Source: Rugalucina vietnamica
Lineage: Eukaryota; Mollusca; Bivalvia; Lucinida; Lucinidae
Length of the DNA: 64,000 bases
Reading direction: 5' to 3'
NCBI GenBank assembly: GCA_964017185.1
Contig: OZ024875.1
Coordinates: forward strand, 24,747,456 to 24,811,455
Shown here: positions 46,920-61,001 of the stretch, piece after piece
Layout: each line of letters begins with the position of its first letter
Position numbering within the stretch: position 1 is the stretch's first letter
Notes under the pieces: model-generated
The model's input: only the letters and a program-made list of their open reading frames with translations
Database searches by the model: none
What the model was told of the DNA's origin: nothing
Made by a program: the position numbers and the translations under genes

Positions 46920-47045
46920 ATTCAAATGTTTCTGTTAAATATGGCTGAAATTTCACTCGTGAAGTGAAAATATGTATATTTCATTTGTGGCGAATTTTCA
47001 TTTCACTCGTGAAATAAAAGTCATATTCAACAGAAACATTTGAAT
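46920..47045. mobile_element. 126-bp fold-back MITE
   Basis: ATTCAAATGTTTCTGTTAAA at the left is mirrored by TTCAACAGAAACATTTGAAT at the right; ATTTCACTCGTGAAGTGAAA and TTTCACTCGTGAAAT are inner palindromes. Confidence 0.75.
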
Positions 47046-47339
47046 ATCCTCTATCTATGTTCAAGTTGTGTTATAAACATTAGATTGTTCTGTATAGAAG
47101 CTACAGCAAAGTCTACCGGTATGTTATTTTGGATCAACCCCTATATATTTCATAACTGAAGCTAAACCAATCCAAGTCTCTGGCTATATTGATGACCTTG
47201 GTCAGAATATGTTTTTCTTTTGATACAGCTAAGGCATGACAGATTGTGACTCACCTTAGCAAATGTTTTCCATTTATCATCTAGTAGCTGTCTCATAACC
47301 CCACCCTCCAACATTTCAAGGTGATCATCTTCTTCACCA

Positions 47340-47669
47340 TTGATCACAATCATCAGAGCCGAGTTCCAGTCTGAAATTACAATTGCATCTACCAGTCTGA
47401 AATTTACAATTACAACTATCATCAGAGCTGAGTTCCAGTCTAAAATTACAACTATCATCAGAACTGAATTCCATTTTGAAGTTACAATTACATGTACAAC
47501 TATCATCAGAGCAGAGTTCCAGTCCAAAATTACAAATACATCAACCAGTCTGAAATTACAATTACAACTACCATTAGAGCCGAGTTCCAATCTGAAATTA
47601 CACCTAACATCAGAGTTTTGTTCCATTTTGAAATTACAATTAAAACTCTCATCAGAGCTGAGTACAATT
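47340..47669. repeat. ~42-bp minisatellite, block 1
   Basis: ACTATCATCAGAGCTGAGTT, CCAGTCTGAAATTACAATTA units, about eight copies with length variation. The array reads open on both strands (194 and 137 codons), but these frames are purely repeat-derived. Confidence 0.85.
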
Positions 47670-47677
47670 ACAACTAC

Positions 47678-48198
47678 AGGCTGCCCAGTGCAGTTTGGTA
47701 CAAAATATATATTTTGGGCTTCAAAAAATAGGAAGTTTATGTCCAAAAAATAGGAGAAAAATAGGAAATTATCGGCCTAAAATGGCTTTTTTATAGCATT
47801 GAAAACCATAAATATTAACATATAGCAGCAATGAGGCAAATCTTACTGGTTTAATTTTGGTATAGGTGTGTGAACCATTATTTTAAAACCTACTCAAGTT
47901 GTAGAAGTAACTTACTTCACTGGATTATCTTGTTTTCTGATGAAGAAACATACTTTATTTATCAAGTTACGAGCGAGCGAAGCGAGCGAGGAAAAAAATG
48001 AATGCCAAAGACATCAAAACTGGCATTTCAAACCAAAATTCCATGATTTTTCCTTGATATTTCATTATTATCTGCAGCATTTTTAAAAATATAGGAATTT
48101 GAAGGAAAAATATAGGATTTGGGATCAAAATATAGGAAAAAATAGGAAGCCCTGAAAATATAGGAAAAAATAGGAAAAATAGGAGCACTGGGCAGCCT
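47678..48198. mobile_element. hAT-like MITE (AGGCTGCCCAGTGC ends)
   Basis: AGGCTGCCCAGTGC and its exact complement terminate the element. ACAACTAC (47,670-47,677) and GCAACTAC (48,199-48,206) form an 8-bp TSD with one difference. The interior is rich in ATAGGAAAAATAGGA, with CGAGCGAAGCGAGCGAGG near 47,973. Confidence 0.8.
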
Positions 48199-48206
48199 GC
48201 AACTAC

Positions 48207-48259
48207 CAGTCAGAACTAACAGCTTACAACTATCATCAGAGCTGAGTTCCATTCTGAAA
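48207..48259. repeat. minisatellite, block 2
   Basis: Continuation of the ACTATCATCAGAGCTGAGTT array between two insertions. Confidence 0.8.
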
Positions 48260-49736
48260 CCAGAGGACCAATGGTCCTATAAACGCTCACCTGAAACCCG
48301 AGATATATACCAATAAACTTGTTTGACTAGAATGGTAATATACATGTATATAACCTCAGGGACGGGTCAGAGCAACCCTGGAGTCAATTTCTTTTTCAAA
48401 TCATAAAACTTCAGTCCATTTGCCAATTTACTGCAAGGTTTGCCCTTCAAATGACATTTTAACAATTTTCCCCATTCAAATGCATGGGTGACCTAAGTTG
48501 ACCTTGCCGTAAAATAGGTCAAGGTCATCCAAGTGTCACTGTAGGCTCCATTGCCTGATGCTTAATGCCAAGTTTCAAAAATCATAGGCCTTCTGGTTCT
48601 GGAGAAGAAGATTTTTAAAGGTTTTTTCTATTTATAGCCATGGCAGCCATCTTGGTCATGTGACCTTGACCATTTATACAAATTTTCATTGACTCTTCTT
48701 AACGATCCTCCACATAATGTTTGGCTTTGATTGGCCAAGCGGTGTCAGAGCAGATGATGTTTGTATATTATGGTCATGTACATGTATATAGCCCTGGCGC
48801 AGGGGCAGACAACCCCCTAGGGACAAAATTTTTTCATAGACATGAATATTCTATTTGCCCATTTCCTGCAAATTTTGCCCCTCAAATCATATATTAACAA
48901 TTTTCCCCATTCAAATGGATCAGTGACCTAAGTTGACCTTGCCTTAAAATAGGTCAAGGTCATCCAAGGGTCATGATTTATATACACTTCGTAGAGCACC
49001 ATTGCCTGATGCTTCATGCCAAGTTTCAAAATAATAGGCCTTCTGGTTCTGGAGAAGAAGATTTTTGAAGGTTTTTGCTATTTATAGCCATGGTGGCCAT
49101 CTTGGTCACATGACCATTTATTCAAACCTTCATTGCCCCATTCCTGACAATGCTCCATATAAAGTTTAGCTTTGATTGGCCAAGTGGTTTCTGAGGAGAA
49201 GGTGTTTGAATATTATGGTCATATACACGTATATAGCCCCTAGGGCAGAGGCAGACAACCCTCTTGGGACAAATTATTTTCATAAACATAAATATTCTGT
49301 CTATCTGCCCATTTCCTGCAAGTTTTGACCTTCAAATCATATTTTAACAATTTTCCCCATTCAAATGCATGGGCGACCTATATTGACCTTGCCGAAAAAT
49401 AGGTCAAGGTCATCCAAGGGTCGTGATTTATATAAAATTTGTAGAGCTCCAGTGCCTGATGCTTCATGCCAAGTTTCAAAATCATAGGCCTTCTGGTTCT
49501 GGTAAAGAAGATTTTTAAAGGTTTTTGCTATTTATAGCCATCTTGGTCATGTGACCTTGACCATTTATACAATCTTTTCTTCCCCCTTCCTAAGGATGCT
49601 CCACATGAAGTTTGGCTTCGATTGGCCATGCGGTTTCAGAGGAGATGTTTGAAAAGTGTGAACGACGACGACGACTACGACGACAACAACGACGGACGAT
49701 GGAGCATGGGTATACTTATAGTGCTCAGGTGAGCTA
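48260..49736 (-). mobile_element. TCE-11 inserted in the minisatellite
   Basis: 3' end CCAGAGGACCAATGGTCCTA, then GCTCACCTGA; 5' end GCTCAGGTGAGCTA. The core has about three ~450-bp units (GCCATCTTGGTCATGTGACC near 48,646 and 49,540; a variant near 49,097). A run of GACGACGACGACTACGACG at about 49,664-49,690 replaces the usual GGACGGACG. Joining the flanks gives CTGAA-TAACAGTTACAAC, matching intact minisatellite at 49,808, so the empty site is known. Confidence 0.82.
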
Positions 49737-50010
49737 ATAACAGTTACAACTATCATCAGAGCCAAATTCCAGTCTGAAATTACAATTACAACTAGCTGAG
49801 TTCCATTCTGAAATAACAATTACAACTATCATCAAAGCTGAGTTCCAGTCTGAAATTACATTTACAACTACCAGTCAAAAATTACAATTAGAACTATCAT
49901 CCAACATTACAAGGTGATCATCTTCTTCAAAATTGATCACAATCGCCAGAGCCGAGTTCCAATCTGAAATTAAATTACAATAACAGTTATCATTACAGCT
50001 GAATTCCATT
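49737..50010. repeat. minisatellite, block 3
   Basis: About six further ~42-bp units, more diverged. Confidence 0.8.
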
Positions 50011-53000
50011 CTAAAGGGGGTGTTACAAATGTGCCCACACATGGATTTTCTTTAAATTTTACACATAAGTAGGTCATCATATATGAGCTACGAAAATGTA
50101 TGTATTGAATTAAATAATTAATTATAGGACTCAGGAGACAACCTTGGCTCACTCCCACATTGACATGAAACCTACCATCATCTTTGTGTGTCCTAAAATT
50201 TAAGTTTTATCATTTTCTAAGATTTGTCAAGTGGATTGGCTCGAGAACATCCCAGGCATTATACGTATACCGTATAATCATTTTACAGAAGTATTATATT
50301 GATTTCCTGATTTAATAATTATAAAATTTCTCAATTTTTTCTCGAAAATCTACAAAAAATACCAAATTCAAATAAATACGTTCCAGTCTTTGTCAAGATA
50401 CCATATTTGCATAAAAATATGGCATATATATCCTCTTGATGAGCAAAATTTCATGAAAATTCAAAGCCGGTAACATTGTCATTTTTTACATTGTATACAT
50501 GTATGTCACTTTTCAAAATGTTGAAATTGCTCCAAAACATCGCAAAAAGGTTTTGGATTATGACCATAATGCACATTTCTGACACACATTGTGCTAAGGC
50601 AATCCTGAATGACATACAAGTAGTTACATTTATGTAACTGTGTGGCCACCTGTTGGGAAATAGCCGTTCTCTTGTCAAACTGTACATTCTCTTTTGTACA
50701 AGTAACTATTTGTTATTTTGCTTGTTTTCCACGTGGGATATTAGGTTGAACCTTGGTTCTAATTGCAGCAGCTCCTGGCCATTGCTTACTTTTGCCAAAA
50801 AGATGTTATTCATGATGGTTTTCTAACATCTGTTTTTCACACTTGACTGTTTTCTTTAGGTTTAGAACGATAACAGCAGTGAGTCCAAATGGCTTACAGT
50901 TTGCCTTCAGTTGAATCAATTCTATTCTAATGAGGAAATAATAGAGGATGTTTAAATTTGTTTAACTGATAATCATATGTTATGCTTCTCATATAGGAGT
51001 GAGACAGGGAGGTCCATGTGGAATTGTCTCGTAGTGACCATCACAGTTTGAAACTGAATTTGATATTATTATTTCTCACTCTTGGACCAATAGTATTTTA
51101 TTGTATAAGACACAAAAGGAAATATAGACAAATGTTCACTGTATATTACTTTAACATACCAATTCCATGTTTTAATTTTTTAGAGGGAAAGCTAGAGTAC
51201 CTCCTATATCGCTTACTGTACTCAAATTTTATAACTTTGATTTTCAACAAACGATCTGATTTTGATCTTTACATGAGATTAAAACAGACATAAATTCTGT
51301 AGTCATAGGCCATAAGTATTTTAAGCATTTAGCCTTCAGTCAAATGCAACATCACTGCATTACATATGTCACCCACATAAATGCTTGCAAAATAAACATC
51401 AAAACAAATTCTCCTATAAAATGTATGCATTTAGGCTGATTATGAAGTATGTTTCATCGTTAAAGCAAGTCCACTTCCTATATTCACATTCCTATGGATC
51501 TTATTCAGCCTATTAAACGTATATTGTATGTTACATACATTACATCATTCAGAACTAAGATATTAAAGATAATATTTTCTTGGTAAAAATTAGATTTTAT
51601 AAAGTAAGTTGTGTCATATCATGACAAACGTCTTGTAGACAAACTAGCTTCGTTTCATACAAATTTATACAAACATTAATCTTGCATCTTATGTGTTCTT
51701 AACGGTTGCACAAGCATGCAAAAGTACTAAGATAGGGTTTGCATCAAAATAAAACATTGAATGATGAATAAATGTCAGAAAAATAGATTGGGTTATGAAC
51801 TTATCTTTTCTTGAGATTAATATCGCAGTACATGTATTGTGATGTTCAATGAAATGTAATTTCTTAAGGATCTCGGAAAATTCTATAGTGAGGTTGCCCA
51901 AGAAATTTTCAAAATCTCAAGTTCCAGGCACTGAAATGAAGTTTATTGCAGTCGAAAAATAAGTTTCTGTTGTATTTAGACATGTAATGTTGTGTGTGAG
52001 TCAAGCAGTGACTTCTATGAAAAATGGACAAAATCTTTCAATTTAACATAGATTCATAAAGGAATTAGGAAACGTTTTATAAGACCATGTTCCCCCCATT
52101 GCCCAATCAAAATATTTTGAATGTAACTGTATTTTTGTAATTGACATATCATATCAAAATGCCATGTTTGGGCAAGGGGGGGGAAGGCTGTCAAAAAGCC
52201 ACAAAACCCATAAATGGGCTCAGCACAATTATTTGTAATGTACCAAGGCTATGGAAATATACTGTATATGTATGTTCTACCTGAATGAACAGACTACCTG
52301 TCCTATTTTAACAGGTATACACAAAGTGTACACACTATGATGCATATAAGTATACTGCGCAGAATACGTTTATCAATTTCTGACGCTTTATGTTTTATTT
52401 GAGATATGCCTCAGTGGACTTAATATCTAATGTCACTTCAGCACCACACAATGAATGATTTTACCCTAATAAGATGAATGCAAGATATTGTCAGAAAAAC
52501 TTGCCATATGTCTAAAAACATATGGAGCCAATGTTCAAAAGTAAAAGTTGATTAATATATTTTGCACAGTTTATTTAAGGTACAGGTATTTGCATAAGTA
52601 ATGGACAGTGTTATTTACAGTTATCAATCTAATAAAGATTATGTACATGTTTTTCCTGCATTAATCATTTCTACCCAAAACTTTAGGTTGCAATAAGCAT
52701 ATTGCTGTATTTTCTTGATAATCTATGGCAAAAAATATGTTTTCTGACAAAATATTTTTTGAAAAAATCTGACACCCTCCATCTTTGACACAGATTTATG
52801 TTGCCGGTATGTAACATCAAGAGGTTTCCACCATGTTGTTGCATTTATCAAATGTTATATTTTACTGAGAATGCAACTGATATTCTATACAAATAACGCA
52901 GAAGCCGCCAGAAACGCTCAAAATTTAGGCGGGAAACATAGACTTTCTTCCGAGATCCTTTATAATTTTGTAACATGCTAATTAAAGATGAATGCAATTT

Positions 53001-53984
53001 AACATCCCCATGATTTAGCATGTGTATTAACAAGTAACATATAACATCCTTTTAAAATAAGAAAAAAATCAGCTCTTAAAGATCGTATCATATGAAAATT
53101 GTCCACAGTACAATGTTTGCGCTAAATGTAACATATGTAACAAATGGAAAGGGTACTGTGAGACAACTTCTGAATTCAGGAAGATCAATAATATTGCATT
53201 TTAAACCCTGCAGTTATACTAATGTGATGTTTAAACACAAAACTTTATTGAACTCTTTAAATTATTTTAAGACTGTCCAAACGGTAACTTATGTAACAGG
53301 GTATAAGGTCTGTGTATTGGGTTTCATTAAAATCATGCTATAATAATATAAATTGCTTATAATAAGCCTACAGTAAAACTCCTACAGTCATAAATCATTT
53401 ATTTAAGTACTTTGTAATTATTAGTGAACAAGTTAACATTTTGATGAATAAGGGTCATGTGTAATGAATGTAACAAAACACCATGTTACCGGTCCACGAT
53501 TTTCGTGATATTAATAATTTCACGAATATATTCCTAACATATGTGGGCAGTTTTTATATTAAAATTGTGTCTTGACAAAGACTGGAACACAGAAAATTTT
53601 TAATTCAAATTCTACCTCTGTTAAAATAAGCATGTGAAAATAGGGGTTACATGTACATGAAAATGACTGCTCCGCCACTATCTTGATACCAACAAAGTCA
53701 TTTATAGTACCAGCAAACTTACCAATGACTACTTTATTTCTGGAAAGCTTCCAACATTTGCTTCATGAATTGTTGGTCACTATAGAAGCGTTTAAAGTGG
53801 GGTGCCCTTAGCTATCGTAGTGACGTCATATATTACGTCATATTTTGCCAGTGGAATTGAATTTACAAGGGAATACACCATTATTATAGCAGTCATAACC
53901 AAGACAATAAATGCATATAATTTCATAAAATTCCATGCATGGGCAAACTTCCATGTTAATTTCCCATACCCTGTAACAGGCCCT
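50011..53984. other. about 4 kb of AT-rich DNA with no recognised gene or repeat
   Basis: All frames are short (91 codons or fewer) and none shows a domain. A TTTAGGCGGGAAA E2F-like string is at about 52,912-52,924. The block may be intronic or intergenic. Confidence 0.35.
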
Positions 53985-54170
53985 TTACAATTACAACTAC
54001 CATTCTGAAATTACAACTATCATCAGAGCTGAGTTCCAGTCTGAAATTACAACTATCATCAGAGCTGAGTTCCAGTCTGAAATTACAACTATCATCAGAG
54101 CTGAGTTCCAGTCTGAAATAACAATCTGAACTACTGGTCTGAAATTACACTTACAACTATCATCAGATTA
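53985..54170. repeat. minisatellite, block 4
   Basis: Four nearly identical ACTATCATCAGAGCTGAGTT units, better preserved than the earlier blocks although 4 kb away. Confidence 0.85.
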
Positions 54171-54804
54171 TTGTAACCCATTATTTTCATGACTGTTATT
54201 AGCTCACCTGAGCCTAAGGCTCACAGGTGAGCTTATAGTATACTCATGCTACGGCGTCCGTCCGTCGTCCGTCCGTCGCCCGTCCTCCACAATTTCAAAG
54301 ATCTTCTCCTCTATAATCGCTTGGCCAATCAAAGCCAAACTTCATGTGGAGCATCCTTAGGAAGGGGGAACGAAAGTTTATATAAATGGTCCAGGTCACA
54401 TGACCAAGATGGCCACCATGGCTATAAATAGCAACAAGTAGCCCAAGGGCAACGATCGCTCACCTGAGAGTCAACAAGTACAGTCACTGGACAAAGTAAT
54501 TGGGGTTTTTACCATATATGGGTATGGTGGCCATCTTGGTAATGTGACCTTGAAACCATACTTACATCAACAGAAGAGCTCTTGTCTGGATTGTGTATCC
54601 TCTTTTCTGCCATTTTGGTTCACTTGAAAAAATCATCTAACAAGGTCAGGGTCCTATAATGACCCCCGGGGTGGGGCCATATTTGACCCCAGGTGCAAGA
54701 CTGGCAGGATTTACATAGAGCTCCACATGACAATGTTGTATATCAAATATACCAGCTTTGTGTCATGCTGTTGCAGAGGAGAGATTTTTTCATATATTTC
54801 CATT

Positions 54805-55081
54805 GGCGGCCCCCGTGGCCGAGTGGTTAAGAGCGCTGATATTTCATTACCGCACTTAACCATTCGATCATCTCACCGCTGTGTCTGGTGTGGGTTCGAG
54901 CCCCGCTCTGGCCATATGTGAGACAAGCCAAGTTCTGCTTGCGGGTGTGCCAGGTGGTTTTTCTCGGGGTTCTCCCGTTTTCGCCCCACCTACTGATTGG
55001 CCCGTCTCATATGAGCTGAAATAATCTTGAAAGGGACGTTAAACTGAATCAAAAAAAAAAAAATAAATAAAAAAAATATAT
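54805..55081 (+). mobile_element. intact tRNA-derived SINE
   Basis: A tRNA-like head GTGGCCGAGTGGTTAAGAGC (A box at 54,816) and GGTTCGAGCCCC (B box at 54,893), a conserved body (TTTTCTCGGGGTTCTCCC, CTCATATGAGCTGAAATAA, GGGACGTTAAACTGAATC), then a poly-A tail. The target duplication ATATATTTCCATT is at 54,792-54,804 and 55,082-55,094. The head resembles a Ser/Leu-class tRNA. Transcription would be by RNA polymerase III from the internal boxes. Confidence 0.93.
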
Positions 55082-56409
55082 ATATATTTCCATTATAAGT
55101 CTATGGTAGATTATGACATGCCTGGGGCGTGGCCTGTATGGATCCCAGGGGTACCGTTGGCAGCACTTATAAAGGAGAGTATTATACATTGGTCCACACA
55201 ACTTATGAAAGCTCTGGGCCATATGGTTTCGGAGAAGAAGATTTTTTTATGTTTTTCCCATGACGCCCCCGGGGCAGGGCCTGTATGGACCCCAGAGGCA
55301 CGGTTGGCAGGATTTATAGCAGAATTTATAAAGAGGTCCACTATACATTGCTACACACAAAATATGAAAGCTTTGGGTCTTGTGGTTTTGGAGAAGATTT
55401 TTTAAAAATTTTCCCATGATGCCCTTAGGGCAGGGCCTGTATGGACCCCAGGGGCACGGTTGGCAGGATTTTAAAGAGGACCACAATACACTGCTACACA
55501 CAAAATATGAAAGCTCTGGGCCTTGTGGTCTCGGAGAAGAAGATTTTTTTATGTTTTTCCCATGACGCCCCCGGGCAGGGCCTGTATGGACACCAGAGGC
55601 ACGGTTGGCAGGATTTATAGCAGAATTTATAAAGAGGTCCACTATACATTGCTCCACACAAAATATGAAAGCTTTGGGTCTTGTGGTTTTGGAGAAGATT
55701 TTTTAAAAATTTCCCCATGATGCCCCCGGGGCAGGGCCTGTATGGACCCCAGGGGCACGGTTGGCAGGATTTATAAAGAGGACCACAATACATTGCTACT
55801 GACAAAATATGAAAGCTCTGGGTCTTGTGGTTTTAAAGAAGAAATTTTTTTTTATGTTTTTCCCATTGTAAGTCTATGGGAGCTAATGACCCCCGGGGCC
55901 GGGCCATTTTTGACCCCAGGGGCATGATTGGCAGGATTTATAGAGAGGACCACTATACATTGCTTCACACAAAATATGAAAGCTCTGGGCCTTGTGGTTT
56001 CGGAGAAGAAGATTTTTTATGTTTTTCCCATTGTAAGTCTATGGGAGCTAATGACCCCCGGGGCGGGGCAATTTTTGACCCCAGGGGCATGATTGGCATG
56101 ATTTATAAAGAGGACCACTATACATTGCTTCACACAAAATATGAAAGCTCTGGGCCTTGTGGTTTCGGAGAAGAAGATTTTTTTCTTTTACCCATGACCC
56201 CCCCCCCCCAGGGCGGGGCCAGTATGGACCCCAGGGGCACGGTTGGCAGCATATATAAAGAGGACCACTATACATTGCTACACACAAAATATGAAAGCTT
56301 TGGGTCTTGTGGTTTTGGAGAAGATTTTTTAAAAATTTTCCCATGATGCCCCCGGGGCAGGGCCTGTATGGACCCCAGGGGCATGGTTGGCAGGATTTAT
56401 AAAGAGGAC

Positions 56410-57340
<931 letters not shown>

Positions 57341-57374
57341 TAATACCCGGGTCATGGACTTAAATTAATACCAA

Positions 57375-57424
<50 letters not shown>
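57341..57424. repeat. short linker and second (TA)n microsatellite
   Basis: 37 bp of non-palindromic sequence (ACCCGGGTCATGGACTTAAA) then (TA)n at about 57,378-57,424, after which TCE-13 resumes (AATACATTGCTACTGAC). Confidence 0.85.
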
Positions 57425-57427
<3 letters not shown>

Positions 57428-59481
57428 CATTGCTACTGACAAAATATGAAAGCTCTGGGTCTAGTGGTTTCAGAGAAGAAATTTTTTTAAAGCTTTTCCC
57501 ATGAAAGCTCTGGGCCTTGAGGTTTCGGAGAAGAAGATATTTTTGTTTTACCCATGACCCAAACCCCCCCCCCCCCCCAGGGCGGGGCCTGTATGGACCC
57601 CAGGGGCACGGTTGGCAGCATATATAAAGAGGACCACTATACATTGCTACACACAAAATATGAAAGCTCTGGGCCTTGTGGTTTCGGAGAAGAAGATTTT
57701 TTATGTTTTTCCCATTGTAAGTCTATGGGAGCTAATGACCCCCGGGGCCGGGCCATTTTTGACCCCAGGGGCATGATTGGCAGGAGTTATAAAGAGGACC
57801 ACTATACATTGCTTCACACAAAATATGAAAGCTTTGGGTCTTGTGGTTTCCGAGAAGAAGATTTTTTTATGTTTTTCCCATGACGCCCCTGCGGTGGGGC
57901 ACGGTTGGCAGGATTTATAAAGAGGACCTCTATACATTGCTACACACAAAATATGAAAGCTCTGGGCCTTGTGGTTTCGGAGAAGAAGATTTTTTATGTT
58001 TTTCCCATTGTAAGTCTATGGGAGCAAATGACCCCCGGGGCGGGGCCATTTTTGACCCCAGGGGCATGATTGGCAGGAATTACATAGAGGACCACTAAAC
58101 ATTGTTACACACAAAATATGAAAGCTCTGGGCCTTGTGGTTTCAGAGAAGAAGATTTTTTTATATTTTCCCCATGACGCCCCCGGGGCGGGCCCGTATGG
58201 ACCCCAGGGGCACGGTTGGCAGGATTTATGAAGAGGACCACTAGACATTGCTACACACAAAATATGAAAGCTCTTGTGGTTTCAGAGAAGAAGATTTTTA
58301 TATGTTTTTCCCATTGTAAGTCTATGGGAATTATCTGTTGCCATGGAAACCAGAGTTCTGATCCCACCTGGCCCAAAACCTAACACAACCTTTACCCCTC
58401 CTCAATGATGCTTTAGATAAAATTTGATCACGATTGGCCTTGTTGTCTTAGAGATATTCAAGTTTGAAAATGTGAATGGACGGACGCCGGCTCGACTACT
58501 ATACTATAAGCTCACCTTGTGAGCCTTCGGCTCAGGTGAGCTAAAAACCTTTAAAAATCTTCATCTCCAGAACCAGTGGGCCGATTTCCATGAAACTTGG
58601 TATGTAGAATCGGGGACGTGGGCCCATCATAGATAATATAAATCATGACCCTAGGATGACCTTGACCTATTTTATGGCAAGGTCAACTTAGGTCGCCAAT
58701 GCATTTGAATGGGAAAAAATGGTAAAATGCTATTTAATGGGTAAAACTTACTGGGAAAAGGCAAATGGACAGAAGATTAATGTTAATGGAAAATTTTAGC
58801 CCCTGGGGGGTTGTCTGCCCCTGCCCCGGGGCTATATACATGTATATTTCCATAATAATGAAACATCTTCTCCCCTGAAACCGTTTGGCCAAACAAAGCC
58901 AAACTTTATGTGGAGCATTCTTAGGAAGAGTGAATGAAAGTTTATATCAATGGTCAAGGTCACATGACCAAGATGGCCGCCATGGCTATAAATACATGTA
59001 GAAAAAGCCTATAAAAATCTTCTTCTCCAAAACCAGAAGGCCTATGGTTTTGAAACATGGCATGAAGCATCAGGCAATGGAGCTCTACAAAGTTTATATA
59101 AATCATGACCCTGGGATGACCTTGACCTTTTTTACAGCAAGGTCAAGTTAGGCCGCCCATGCATTTGAATGGGAAAAAATAGGAAAATGTCAATTAATGG
59201 CAAAAAACTTGCTAGGAATGAGCAAATGGACAGAATATTCATGTTTATGAAAATATTTTGGGCCCAGAGGGTTGTCTGCCCCTGCACCGGGGCTATATAC
59301 ATGTGTATGACCATAATATTCAAACATCTTCTTCTCTAAAACCGCTTGGCCAATCAAAGCCAAACTTTATGTGGCCCTGCCCTGGGGTTATATACATGTA
59401 TATTACCATTCTAGTCAAACAAGTTTATTGGTATATATCTCAGGTCTCAGGTGAGCGTTTACAGGCCCATTGGTCCTCTGG

Positions 59482-60655
59482 TACTTCGTAAATTAGTCTC
59501 ACCAAATGAAGATATTTGTATATCACTGAACAGTAACTGCACAGCTTAACAACGCCTTTGTTTCCGCTACACCGATAGTATGATTCCCCTTCTTCTTAAA
59601 GATGTTCGCTGCCAATGAAAAAGTATTCAAACTTTTTTTCTAGTCACTCTTTTTTGATTCCAAAATACAACACAAGACATTTGAAAACAAAATAAATATA
59701 GGGTAGTGTGCATTTTTTCAAGCTACAGGCCTTTGAATGAGACCTTTGAGCTCCATGTTTAAAATTTGGTAAAATTAATTTAATTTTTAATTCTTTGAAA
59801 CATACCTGTCCTGAACAAAACTACACCTAGACTGCTTTCAAAAGTCATAATGTTTACGTAACGCAGACTATTTTGGACCAAAAGCATAGGAAAATTTGCA
59901 ACTTGGAGTGTATGACAAAATTTTACGATTCCTTTTCCAACCCTACCCCCATACTTGAAAAGTCGGAAAAAATCAATATTTTGAAATGTGCCAAACCCAT
60001 ATTTGTTGATTCAAACTTTTTCTTGTATTTTCACACAACATAGAACTTGGTAATATTGTTTGAATAAAAGAAAGAAATATATAGGGTAGTGAGCATATAA
60101 GAGAGATCCAACAACTTGAAAATCGCCATTTTCAGCCTTTCTTCGGCTGTTTTGTTTCAAAAAGCCCATTTCATAAAACCATCTAAAATTTTAAAACCAA
60201 CACACCAGATACGCAAAGAATGACTTAGAAGACCATGTACACATAAACTGCTGCTAAAATAAACATCGAACTAGTGCAATTAATTTGAAGATGTGTAATA
60301 TTCAAGTTTAATCTACCCTACCCCCTAATTTTTACTGACAACTAAAATTTTCTAAAAAGATGCAGAAAATGGGGTGAAAAAATGAAGTTTCTTAGATTGA
60401 CAATTTTCATGGCTCGTTCAATGCATATTATCAATATGTATCCAAGTATAAAATATTTGGAAAATATCTGCAACCGTTTATGAGATATTCAAGAAAAGAA
60501 AAACCGGAAGTTCCGAAATGTCAAATGTTAGCAGCGAACATCCTTAAATCTGAAATCTCAAGCTTCTAGCTTGCTTGTGACTGGTTTGTGTCCAACCTGG
60601 TCTGAAACACAAATTGTTGGCTTTCTCCTGCCTAGGCTCATTTTTAAATACATTA
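59482..60655. repeat. dispersed hairpin-repeat copy interrupted by a TTAA MITE
   Basis: 59,550-59,599 and 60,544-60,610 together match 63,550-63,690 (AACGCCTTTGTTT, CGATAGTA, CTTAAATCTGAAATCTCAAG, CTTCTAGC). Confidence 0.65.
59600..60543. mobile_element. Kolobok/piggyBac-like MITE with TTAA duplication
   Basis: Ends AGATGTTCGCTGCCAA and TTAGCAGCGAACATCC are inverted (16 bp, two differences), with TTAA at 59,596-59,599 and 60,544-60,547. The sequence at 63,590-63,610 (TTCTACTTAAATCCG) is the empty site. Length 944 bp, no transposase seen. Confidence 0.8.
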
Positions 60656-61001
60656 TTTATAATATTCAAACATCATCTCCTCTGAAACCGCTTGGCCAAT
60701 TAAAGCCAAATTTTATGTGAAGCATATTAAGGGGTAACCCATGTATATATAAATAATCAAGGTCACATGACCAAGATGGCCGCCATGCCCATATATGGCA
60801 AAAACTCTTTACAAATCTTCTTCTCCGGAACCGGTATACTGATTTCAAAGAAACTTGGCATGGAGCATCGATGGCTCAAGTACTACAATGTATATATAAA
60901 TCATGACCCTGTGATGACCTTGACCTGTTTTATGGCAAGGTCAACATAGGTCGCCAATGCATTTGAATGGGGAAAACTTTTAAAAAGTAATTTTAGGTGT
61001 T
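60656..61001 (+). mobile_element. TCE-14 fragment (core only)
   Basis: About three quarters of a ~450-bp unit (CATGACCAAGATGGCCGCCA near 60,767; TGACCTTGACC near 60,917) without either terminus. The next TCE starts at its right edge. Confidence 0.7.

Noticed and set aside
47162-47746. 194-codon minus-strand ORF, the longest in the window
   Set aside because: Its repeated segments (such as SDWNSALMIVV) translate the 42-bp minisatellite, whose length is a multiple of three; the opposite strand is open as well. No gene.
54805-54910. Possible tRNA gene (A and B boxes)
   Set aside because: The head is followed by SINE body and poly-A with a 13-bp TSD, and the arms cannot form a full cloverleaf; it is a SINE.
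55876-56346. ORFs of 100-163 codons across 55-58 kb and 26.5-27.2 kb
   Set aside because: They lie on both strands of the short-unit tandem core; the recurring 'KYESSGPCGFGEEDF'-type peptides are repeat translation.
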